Assembly (NCBI RefSeq): GCF_007097525.1
Contig: NZ_VKDD01000004.1
Span: 248,001-312,000, forward strand
Origin: Thalassomonas sp. M1454
GTDB taxonomy: Bacteria; Pseudomonadota; Gammaproteobacteria; Enterobacterales; Alteromonadaceae
DNA: 64,000 bases
Direction of reading: 5' to 3'
Under the pieces are notes generated by a model that did no database searches, had not been told where the DNA came from, and worked only from the letters and a program-made list of their open reading frames with translations. Within the stretch, counting starts at the first letter, position 1; each line of letters starts with the position of its first letter. Made by a program: the position numbers and the translations under genes. This document shows positions 28,769 through 36,182 of this stretch, piece by piece.

Positions 28769-30304
28769 TTATTTGCTTGCTACTGCACTAGCTTGAACCA
28801 TATCGCCAGTGCTATTGCCCCAAGCGTTACGTTCATAAGTAATTACTGCCGCCATCTCTTGTGGAGATAACTGCGCAGCAAAGCCCATCATTGCAGTGCC
28901 TGCTTTACCATTTTTGACCATGTCAATATGTGCATTAACATCGTTCATTACCATTGCACTACCTTTTAGGGCAGGGAAAGCCGGCGGTAGACCAGCACCA
29001 TTTGCTTGATGACACGCTGCACACTTGGCTAGATAAACTTCTTCACCTTTAGCCATTAAGTCGGTCATCGATAGATCATCAAGTTTTACGTCAGCTGTAT
29101 CAATTGCCGGAGCTTGTTCAGCTACAGGTTCAGCTTCAACAACCGGAGCTGCACTTGCTGCCCCACTAACTGCCGCATTAACATCACTTGCTTGTACGTT
29201 ATCGCCAGTTTTGTTATCCCAAGCATTTCGCTCAAAAGTAACAACCGCTGCAATTTCTTTTAAGCTAAGTTGCTTGCCGTAACCTTGCATACCTGTGCCT
29301 GGGCGACCAGTGTAAACAACACTTATGTGCTCGTTTAAGCGTGATGCCTCGGTTGCAATTGCACTTTTATTTAGAGCAGGGAATGCTGGCGGTAAACCGT
29401 TACCTGAAGGTTGGTGACATGCTGCACAATGTGCTGCGTAGGTTGTTTCACCTAAAGCCATCATTTCATCCATAGGCACAGATGCATTTAATGATTGTGC
29501 TTCAGCTGCTTTGGCTTGAGTAATGGCAAGTTTTTGCTCATTAATCCAAAGCTCATAATCAACTTCGCTACGCACATCAACAACAACTGGCATATAGCCG
29601 TGATCTTTACCACATAACTCAGCACATTGGCCGCGGTAAATACCCACTTCGTTAACTTTGGTCCAAGCTTCATTAATAAAACCAGGGTTAGCATCTTGTT
29701 TAACGGCAAATGCAGGTACCCACCATGCGTGGATAACATCATCAGAGGTAATTAAAAAACGAACCTTCCGGTTAACAGGAATAACAAGAGGCTTATCTAC
29801 TTCTAACAAGTAGTTTTCACCTTTAGTGTCGCCATTACCGTCATGATCATTGAATTGCTCTTTAGGTGTAGCTAAAACACTGTAAAATTCAATGCCTTGA
29901 TCAAAGTATTTATAATGCCACTTCCACTGAGAACCTGTGATTTGGATGGTAATAGCAGATTCACTGTTATCTTCCATTTTGATCAAGGTCGTGGTTGCTG
30001 GCCAAGCCATACCGATAAGAATTAAAATTGGGATAGCGGTCCAAAGTATTTCTACTTTAGTGCTTTCATGGAAAGTGGCGGCTTTAGCGCCTTTAGATTT
30101 ACGATGGAATATCATTGACCAGAACATAGCACCAAATACTAAGATGCCTATAACGGTACAAATCCACATTACCAACATATGCAAATCGTAGACTTCTTGG
30201 CTGACATCGGTCACACCTTTAGTCAAATTCAATGGCATATCTGCCCAAGCTGAACTGGAAATTAAACTTCCCAACAACAGCCAACCTAGGTTACGTCTTT
30301 TCAC
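28769..30304 (-). CDS. ctaC: Cytochrome c oxidase subunit II with two fused cytochrome c domains
   Basis: The 511-residue protein has a signal peptide and two membrane helices. It has a CuA domain (GQCAELCGKDHGYMPV, with histidine in DVIHAWWVPAF) and then two cytochrome c domains, each with a CAACH heme motif, at about residues 293 and 430. The two domains are close copies of each other, suggesting an internal duplication. Ordinary subunit II ends after the CuA domain. This caa3-like fused form is known from several marine gammaproteobacteria. It is the first gene of the oxidase operon. Confidence 0.95.
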   Translation of the reverse strand: MKRRNLGWLLLGSLISSSAWADMPLNLTKGVTDVSQEVYDLHMLVMWICTVIGILVFGAMFWSMIFHRKSKGAKAATFHESTKVEILWTAIPILILIGMAWPATTTLIKMEDNSESAITIQITGSQWKWHYKYFDQGIEFYSVLATPKEQFNDHDGNGDTKGENYLLEVDKPLVIPVNRKVRFLITSDDVIHAWWVPAFAVKQDANPGFINEAWTKVNEVGIYRGQCAELCGKDHGYMPVVVDVRSEVDYELWINEQKLAITQAKAAEAQSLNASVPMDEMMALGETTYAAHCAACHQPSGNGLPPAFPALNKSAIATEASRLNEHISVVYTGRPGTGMQGYGKQLSLKEIAAVVTFERNAWDNKTGDNVQASDVNAAVSGAASAAPVVEAEPVAEQAPAIDTADVKLDDLSMTDLMAKGEEVYLAKCAACHQANGAGLPPAFPALKGSAMVMNDVNAHIDMVKNGKAGTAMMGFAAQLSPQEMAAVITYERNAWGNSTGDMVQASAVASK

Positions 30305-30696
30305 TCAACATCTCCTCTGCTTATTTAGCCTAGAAAATACAGAAAAAAGTACAGATACATTATCCAGTAATAAGCCAAAGTGCATTAATTCAATTGATGA
30401 AAAGAATATGGAGTTAATGCAGTTTAGTTTTGTTCGCTGTTTTAATGTCTCTTATTTCCGTAATTTATTTTTATAATTAGTTTACGTACAACAAATCTAC
30501 AGAAGGAAGTGGTAGATTTAGCGCATATTTTTATTTTAATAACTTTATTTTTTGTTTACTTCCTACTCTAGAATTACCTAAATTTTGAACAATATCTAGT
30601 TCTTTGTTAAAAATTAGTAAATTAATTTCAATAATTTAGATAGAGTAAATACTCTTGTTTTTAAAGGGATTTAAGAAATATAGCGGGGTGTAGAGA
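30305..30696. other. AT-rich intergenic region upstream of ctaC
   Basis: About 390 bases with no credible coding frame on either strand. It must carry the promoter of the oxidase operon (minus strand). Several T-rich and A-rich runs are present, but no confident promoter, operator or RNA gene was found. Confidence 0.5.
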
Positions 30697-30732
30697 TAAA
30701 AAAAGGCTGAATTTTGTACAAAATTAAGCCTG
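30697..30732 (-). terminator. Rho-independent terminator of lexA
   Basis: On the minus strand AGGCTTAATTTTG pairs with its near-perfect complement over a TACA centre and is followed by eight T residues, about 40 bp after the lexA stop. Confidence 0.85.
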
Positions 30733-30773
30733 AATTATTTGGTTAAAATGTATACAGGTTTTTATAACGGAGA

Positions 30774-31388
30774 CTACATCCAATCAGCGTTTCGTATTAC
30801 GCCAACGGCTAAGCCTTCAATATTGAAATGTTGCGAAGCTAAATCAACTACGATTGGTGAAAAATCTTCATTTTCAGCATGCAAGTAAACCACATTGCCT
30901 TCGCGCTTATAACGCTTAACTGTTACGTCGTCATCAACACGAGCAACAACCACTTGACCGTTATGAATATCCGTAGTTTGATGCACAGCGAGTAAGTCGC
31001 CATCTAAAATACCAATATCTTTCATGCTCTCGCCATTAACGCGCAATAAATAATCGGCATTTGGATGAAATAATGTACCGTCGACTTTGTAATGCTCTTC
31101 TACATGCTCAGTAGCAAGAATTGGTTCACCAGCAGCAACACGGCCAATTAATGGCAAACCTTCTTCTTCCGCATGCTCCTCTGCAAGGCGAATGCCTCGA
31201 GAAGTGCCAGGCAACATTTCAATGAAACCTTTCTTAGCTAAAGCTTTTAAGTGTTCTTCGGCAGCATTGGCAGACTTGAATCCAAAAAAATCAGCTATTT
31301 CGGCACGAGTTGGTGGCATACCAGTTTCGGCGATCTTTTCTTTTATTAAATCAAATATCTGTTGTTGGCGAGCGGTAAGTGGACGCAT
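30774..31388 (-). CDS. lexA: LexA repressor
   Basis: The 204-residue protein is a full-length LexA. It has an N-terminal winged helix ([15 protein letters not shown], then [21 protein letters not shown]), the self-cleavage site in GRVAAGEP, the catalytic serine in [11 protein letters not shown] and the lysine in [12 protein letters not shown]. It represses the SOS genes and is cleaved when RecA filaments form after DNA damage. An SOS box overlaps its own promoter. The left end of the Tn7-like element lies 86 bp upstream of the start codon. Confidence 0.97.
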   Translation of the reverse strand: MRPLTARQQQIFDLIKEKIAETGMPPTRAEIADFFGFKSANAAEEHLKALAKKGFIEMLPGTSRGIRLAEEHAEEEGLPLIGRVAAGEPILATEHVEEHYKVDGTLFHPNADYLLRVNGESMKDIGILDGDLLAVHQTTDIHNGQVVVARVDDDVTVKRYKREGNVVYLHAENEDFSPIVVDLASQHFNIEGLAVGVIRNADWM

Positions 31389-31403
31389 AACATTCCTGTT
31401 TAT

Positions 31404-31453
31404 CTGTACAGTACAATATACTGTCAGTATATACAGCTAGAAAAGAAACGCAA
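31404..31453 (-). promoter_or_regulatory. SOS-regulated lexA promoter
   Basis: On the minus strand a -35 box TTGCGT (31448-31453) and a -10 box TATACT are 16 bp apart. The -10 box lies inside CTGTATATACTGACAG (31421-31436), which fits the LexA consensus CTGT-N8-ACAG. A second imperfect inverted repeat, CAGTATATTGTACTG, adjoins it at 31409-31423 and may be a second, weaker operator, as in E. coli lexA. Confidence 0.9.
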
Positions 31454-31474
31454 CTACTTATTATAAAAATAGAT

Positions 31475-31508
31475 TGTGGGATCCAGTTTCATTTGAAATT
31501 TAATCCAG
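31475..31508 (+). repeat. Left terminal repeat of the Tn7-like element
   Basis: It starts TGTGGGATCCAGTTT and contains two directly repeated ATCCAG motifs exactly 22 bp apart (31481 and 31503). This equals the usual spacing of overlapping TnsB sites in Tn7 ends. Confidence 0.85.
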
Positions 31509-32050
31509 AGGGGTGAAACTTTTTTTTTAAGTCAAATTTGGATTATGCTAAGAGAAATATCGTCGTAAGCATTTGTTTTGGTGATTTATATTAAATACAC
31601 TTATTCAGAGAAAGTTTACGTTATGAAGAAACGATTTATAATCGAGGTAATGGCAGTTAATTTACATAATATAGCTGATAAGCGCAGCTGTTTGTATCTT
31701 ATATGGCCACAGTGAACTTTTCAGTAGGTGCATTTTTTGCACCAACTCGTGTATGCTATGTGGCAAGCCTGAAAAAGACGAATGTACTAATATGCAAATG
31801 GAACCAAAGGTACTTTGTGGTAAAGTTTTAATTATGGCGAATTCGATATAATTAGAATCACCGAACATCACATGTACCAAATCGGAACATCTCACCCAAT
31901 GTGCAAATTTTGCATGTTGCTATGTCTCCTAAGTGCCATCTACGGTCATTCAGGCGTACGTTAACATTTTCAACTCAATCGCAACTGCGGACGTTGGGCC
32001 AACTCACTTTTGAACAAAAACGAGTTAAGCCAAACCACTAACAACTATTT
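31509..32050. other. Left subterminal region of the transposon, no credible gene
   Basis: This stretch holds no convincing protein gene. Frames at 31623-31715 (plus) and 31662-31895 (minus) have no good ribosome site or recognisable product. It does contain a diverged copy of the palindromic block (31896-31937) and a short palindrome, GGTGCA and TGCACC, near 31720. It separates the end from the truncated cupredoxin gene. Confidence 0.6.
31896..31937 (-). repeat. Diverged inverted copy of the palindromic block at 52237-52278
   Basis: Read on the minus strand, these 42 bases match 52237-52278 at 39 positions, including an unbroken 21-base stretch beginning GGCACTTAGGAGACATAG. The palindrome next to it has decayed. 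Confidence 0.85.
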
Positions 32051-32131
32051 TTATACATCAGGTTTATACAGCCAAAACCACCAGATAATAAGAGCGATTG
32101 TCGCCAAACCAACTATATTCGCTATCAACAT
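32051..32131 (-). pseudogene. Truncated cupredoxin-like membrane protein (N-terminal remnant)
   Basis: A 26-residue frame with a good AGGAG ribosome site overlapping the copA stop encodes a single membrane helix containing IIWWFWLYKP. This matches the usual N-terminal anchor of small plastocyanin/cupredoxin-domain proteins found beside CopA-type ATPases in marine copper islands. Here the frame stops straight after the anchor and the copper-binding domain is missing. The sequence changes character at about 32,050 into palindrome-bearing DNA. A functional one-helix peptide cannot be excluded. The family match is from memory. Confidence 0.6.
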
Positions 32132-32139
32132 ATCAACTC

Positions 32140-34386
32140 CTAACTTTCTCTCGATTTGAATAAGCGTAATCTATTTGCGTTGGAAACTACCGTTAGTGAA
32201 GAGAACGCCATAGCAGCACCAGCAATAACGGGGCTCAGTAAGATGCCGAATACAGGATAAAGCACGCCTGCCGCCACAGGGATCCCTGCAACGTTGTATA
32301 TAAAAGCGCCAAATAAGTTTTGTTTTATATTTTTTAATGTCGCTTTACTCACTGCAATAGCATCTGCAAGGCCATGTAAAGAGCCCCTCATTAAAGTAAC
32401 ATCGGCACTTTCAATGGCCACGTCAGTACCTGTTCCTATTGCAAAACCAACGTCTGCTAATGCCAATGCTGGAGCGTCATTGATACCGTCTCCAGTCATA
32501 CCAACAACTTCACCTGAGTTCTGAAGTTCCTTAACTTTACTCGCTTTATCTTCAGGAAGAACTTCTGCGTAAAACTCCGAGATCCCCGCTTTTAACGCAA
32601 CCGCCGCTGCTGTCTCTCTGTTGTCACCAGTCAGCATAATCACTTTAATACCGCTTGCTTGCAGTCTTTTAATGGCAGAAATTGAGTCGTGTTTAATAGG
32701 GTCTGCCACTGCGATAATTGCTGCCAACTCGCCATCAACAGCAAAGTACATTGGAGTTTTAGCTTCTTTCGCCAGAGATTGTGCTCTTCCTACAAATCCA
32801 GTCAGGTCTATATCTTCTTCAGCCATCAATTTAGCATTGCCGAACAATAGCGACTTTCCTTCGCATGTTGCTGTAACACCTTGGCCTGTAATCGCTTTAA
32901 ATGATTGAATTTTTAATAGTTCGATTTTTTTCAGAGCAGCACTTTCTAAGATTGCTTCTGCAAGAGGATGTTCAGAGCCATTTTCTAAACTGGCAGCTAA
33001 CTGAAGCACTGACTTTTCATCTGTGGCATTTGCTAAGACTATATCTGTAACTTTAGGAGCGCCCTCTGTAATCGTGCCTGTTTTATCCAAAATCATTGCC
33101 GTAACTTTTGACGCTGTTTGTAATGCTTCACCATTGCGAATTAACACACCCGCCTCAGCAGCTTTTCCAACGCCAACCATAACTGACATAGGGGTTGCTA
33201 AGCCCAATGCGCATGGACAAGCAATAATCAAAACTGTTGTCGCAGAAACAGTAGCAAATGCAATCGCAGGATCAGGACCAAAGTTGAGCCACGCTAAAGC
33301 ACTTAACACAGAAATTATCATCACAGCTGGCACAAAATAAGCTGAAATAGCATCAGCTAAGCGACCAATAGGTGGTTTTGAATTTTGTGCTTTCTTTACC
33401 ATATTAATAATTTGAGCAAGCGCAGTGTCTTTTCCAACTCGTGTAGCTCTAAAAAAGATCAAGCCTGACTTGTTAAGTGTTCCAGCCACTACCAGATCAC
33501 TCACATTTTTTTCAACAGGTATTGGTTCACCTGTCAGCATTGACTCATCTATAGCTGTATGACCGTCCACGACTTCACCATCTACAGGAATTTTTTGGCC
33601 AGGCTTAACCTTTACAACGTCGTTCTCTAAGACTTGTTCAATGCCTATTTCAACCTCTTTATTGTCTCGAATAACAATAGCCGTTTTTGCTTGCAACCCA
33701 ATCAAACGTTTTATAGCTTGTGATGTCTTGCCCCGTGCTTTTAGTTCAAGTGCTAAACCTAAGTTGATTAACCCAATGATCATTGCTGTAGCTTCGAAAT
33801 ATACATGGCGAGCCATTAAGGGAAGTACGTCAGGTGAAAGCACAACAACCATTGAATAAATCCAAGCTGTGCCTGTGCCTAACGCAATAAGTGTATCCAT
33901 ATTGGCAGAGTGATTTTTGAAACTGTTCCATGCACCAATATAAAAATGTTTGCCTGAAAAATACATCACACCTAAAGTGGCAATACCTACAATAAGCCAT
34001 GATATTCTTTCTGTTGTTGTAACAACGGTCATCTCACCAATGAACAATCCATAAATCATTAGTGGAATACCTAGAGACAGCGCAATAAAAGTATCTCGCA
34101 GTAACTTCTTGTAATACTCCCAATCAGCAGCTTCTTTCTCATCCAAGATCTGATCGGTTTTGGAGGTATCCAATAGTTTTGCATTATAGCCAGCCGACTC
34201 AACCGCTTGGATTAACTCACTTGCGTGTGCTGTGCCAGAAACCATCACAGTTCTATCTGCAAAGTTCATTTCAGCTGAAATCACTCCCTCAGTTGATTGA
34301 ATTGCCGACTCAATTTTGCCAACACAACTAGCACAACCAGCACCTTCGATGATAAGTTGCTGGCTAGTTTCTTTATTTTTCATCAC
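32140..34386 (-). CDS. copA: Copper-exporting P1B-type ATPase
   Basis: The 748-residue protein begins with one heavy-metal-associated domain (EGAGCASCVGKIE). It contains the copper-type membrane motif IIACPCALGLATP, the phosphorylation site DKTGTITEG, SEHPLAEAI, TGDNRETA and GDGINDAPALA. It pumps Cu+ from the cytoplasm to the periplasm. It overlaps the MerR-family regulator gene by 14 bases, so the two are made together from the regulator's promoter. All catalytic residues are present. Confidence 0.95.
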   Translation of the reverse strand: MMKNKETSQQLIIEGAGCASCVGKIESAIQSTEGVISAEMNFADRTVMVSGTAHASELIQAVESAGYNAKLLDTSKTDQILDEKEAADWEYYKKLLRDTFIALSLGIPLMIYGLFIGEMTVVTTTERISWLIVGIATLGVMYFSGKHFYIGAWNSFKNHSANMDTLIALGTGTAWIYSMVVVLSPDVLPLMARHVYFEATAMIIGLINLGLALELKARGKTSQAIKRLIGLQAKTAIVIRDNKEVEIGIEQVLENDVVKVKPGQKIPVDGEVVDGHTAIDESMLTGEPIPVEKNVSDLVVAGTLNKSGLIFFRATRVGKDTALAQIINMVKKAQNSKPPIGRLADAISAYFVPAVMIISVLSALAWLNFGPDPAIAFATVSATTVLIIACPCALGLATPMSVMVGVGKAAEAGVLIRNGEALQTASKVTAMILDKTGTITEGAPKVTDIVLANATDEKSVLQLAASLENGSEHPLAEAILESAALKKIELLKIQSFKAITGQGVTATCEGKSLLFGNAKLMAEEDIDLTGFVGRAQSLAKEAKTPMYFAVDGELAAIIAVADPIKHDSISAIKRLQASGIKVIMLTGDNRETAAAVALKAGISEFYAEVLPEDKASKVKELQNSGEVVGMTGDGINDAPALALADVGFAIGTGTDVAIESADVTLMRGSLHGLADAIAVSKATLKNIKQNLFGAFIYNVAGIPVAAGVLYPVFGILLSPVIAGAAMAFSSLTVVSNANRLRLFKSRES

Positions 34387-34804
34387 TTGGTTCCTCCGTA
34401 CTTACAGGCTCGAAGCTATCTATAAGATGGCAAACCATCGTTGATGTTGGCGCTTTATCCTCTTTACATTCCCATTGTTCTAAGGCTCTGCTCATATTTT
34501 CTCGTAACGTTAGCATTGCCTGAAATTGTTTTTCTGTTTCAGCTAACCGCTCTTTAATAAGCGCTCGAACGAGTGGGCATGCAGCTTTGCCATGACCAGC
34601 CTCATCAACTATTTGCTTAATATCAGACACCGAAAAACCAAGTTGTCTTGCACTTAAGATAAACTTGAATCGAGAAACCTCTGTGGGCGGATAATATTTG
34701 TAGCCATTTTCCGACTTTATAGGATTAAGCAATTTCAAACGCGTGTAATACCTTACTGTATCTGGCGTTGTGCCATAAGCCTTGGCTAGTTCGGACACTT
34801 TCAT
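34373..34804 (-). CDS. MerR-family metal-responsive regulator
   Basis: The product, 143 residues from the preferred ATG at 34804 (GAGG just upstream), has a MerR helix-turn-helix (MKVSELAKAYGTTPDTVRYYTRLKLL). A dimerisation helix follows, then a C-terminal region with three cysteines (KAACPLVRAL, WECKED, MVCHLI). The cysteine arrangement indicates metal sensing. Copper is the likely inducer given the neighbours, but the pattern also resembles CadR or ZntR groups. It lies directly behind a MerR-type promoter and overlaps copA. Confidence 0.88.
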   Translation of the reverse strand: MKVSELAKAYGTTPDTVRYYTRLKLLNPIKSENGYKYYPPTEVSRFKFILSARQLGFSVSDIKQIVDEAGHGKAACPLVRALIKERLAETEKQFQAMLTLRENMSRALEQWECKEDKAPTSTMVCHLIDSFEPVSTEEPSDEK

Positions 34805-34842
34805 AAGACCTCGCAACTTAAAATATTTGAGTAGTTAAGTTG

Positions 34843-34873
34843 AGTGTAGACCTGTGTGTAAGACACAGGTCAA
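34843..34873 (-). promoter_or_regulatory. MerR-type promoter and operator for the regulator-copA operon
   Basis: On the minus strand TTGACC (-35) and TACACT (-10) are separated by 19 bp, the overlong spacer typical of MerR-activated promoters. The palindrome GACCTGTGT...ACACAGGTC covers the spacer. It lies about 40 bp before the regulator start codon. Confidence 0.85.
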
Positions 34874-34878
34874 GTAGT

Positions 34879-35802
34879 TTAATTTTCAGGACCAAACAAA
34901 CTGGTTAGTACTGACGTAGTTAATAAAATGGCGAGCGCTATCACTATTTCAATAGAAATAGATTTAGATAACATTTCTCTGCCGGTTGAATTCTTAAGTG
35001 CAGGAACTAGCTTAAATTTGTGCATCGCTGCTAGTAATAAAATTGAATTAACTAAAATCAATTTAAAAAGAAGGACTTGTCCATAAGAAGTAGTCACAAG
35101 GGCGTCAATACTGCCTACAAGCTGAATCGATAACCAAAGGCCTGCAATAATTATCAGTATCACCATAGAAACGGCTTGTTTGCCAAATTTTCCCATTAGT
35201 ATAAAAAGCTCATTATGCGCTAAAACGCTACAAGCCAACCTCAACGGTAACAACGCCCCCATCCACCATGCGATTAAAAGAACATGAAGAATTAACGTTA
35301 TTCTTTCTAGCCACGCTAATTCGGAGACATGTCCCAATACTGAAAATGAGTATGCCAGTAGTAGCAAACTGCACATATAAAGTAAGCCAAGTACATAGCG
35401 GTTAACCTTGGTAGGTTTGCTATGCACAGACAAAACAAATGCAAATATTGCAATTGAGAAGCCAATGGAACGGTAAAACGTTACTTCGCCAATAGAGGAA
35501 TCCCACATGAGCTCAATCATGTCGCTATCCAGAGCTTCTCTGATGCCGTCTTCGGCCATTGCGCCTGTGCTAGCTATGAACCATATAAAATTAGCAACGA
35601 GCCCAACAAAAATCGAACCATTGATTAGCTTTAAAAATGTCGAACGTGTTGTTGCCGTTTTCTGTTGAGCTTTCTGCTGGGTTTGCTCAATAACTTGTCC
35701 AAGAAATGTATAACTAGCGATACTTACAAAGCCAAGGTAAAACGAAAATTTTGACAGTACAATTAGCGTACTCCAGATATACATTTCCATCGAATTTATC
35801 AC
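34879..35802 (-). CDS. copD: CopD-family copper resistance membrane protein
   Basis: The 307-residue protein has about eight membrane helices and the CopD domain, with histidine-containing segments such as LILHVLLIAWWMGALLPLRLA and AAMHKFKLVPAL. CopD works with CopC in moving copper across or into the inner membrane. It follows copC by six bases. It ends just before the MerR-type promoter. Confidence 0.88.
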   Translation of the reverse strand: MINSMEMYIWSTLIVLSKFSFYLGFVSIASYTFLGQVIEQTQQKAQQKTATTRSTFLKLINGSIFVGLVANFIWFIASTGAMAEDGIREALDSDMIELMWDSSIGEVTFYRSIGFSIAIFAFVLSVHSKPTKVNRYVLGLLYMCSLLLLAYSFSVLGHVSELAWLERITLILHVLLIAWWMGALLPLRLACSVLAHNELFILMGKFGKQAVSMVILIIIAGLWLSIQLVGSIDALVTTSYGQVLLFKLILVNSILLLAAMHKFKLVPALKNSTGREMLSKSISIEIVIALAILLTTSVLTSLFGPEN

Positions 35803-35808
35803 TCCAAA

Positions 35809-36156
35809 TTAATGAACCATAAAGCCAAAGCTTTCTTTCATTTTATGGCCATCCTTACCTAAAAACGTGGCCTCAACGATGTAATTTGCAGGTGCCAATT
35901 TAGGGAGTTTCCATGAGAATTCACTGTTTGACTCTTTCGTTGGCTTAAAACCAAATTTAATCTTTTCTCCTTGTTTATTTTTAAGTGACAACTTTACGAT
36001 CTTTACATTTTTAGTGAAGATCAAAGATAAGATCTCTGGAGACTTCATTAGCATTGCATTATCTGTAGGCATAGACGCTTTTAAACTGACATGAGCTAAC
36101 GCACTCACGCTAAATGTCATAATTACGACCATAATAATCTTGATTAATGTATTCAT
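35809..36156 (-). CDS. copC: CopC-family periplasmic copper-binding protein
   Basis: The 115-residue protein has a signal peptide ending SVSALAH. This places a histidine at the mature N-terminus, a copper ligand in CopC proteins. The remainder is a compact beta domain (SLKASMPTDNAMLMKSPEIL to HKMKESFGFMVH). It is adjacent to copD, the usual partner. Copper binding is expected from the family. The exact sites seen are the N-terminal His and the HKM and VH residues near the end. Confidence 0.88.
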   Translation of the reverse strand: MNTLIKIIMVVIMTFSVSALAHVSLKASMPTDNAMLMKSPEILSLIFTKNVKIVKLSLKNKQGEKIKFGFKPTKESNSEFSWKLPKLAPANYIVEATFLGKDGHKMKESFGFMVH

Positions 36157-36182
36157 ATTTTCACCTCTTTATACTTTATGAA

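Noticed and set aside
31623-31895. Small frames on both strands inside the left end
   Set aside because: No ribosome site, no recognisable product, and they overlap decayed repeat DNA.
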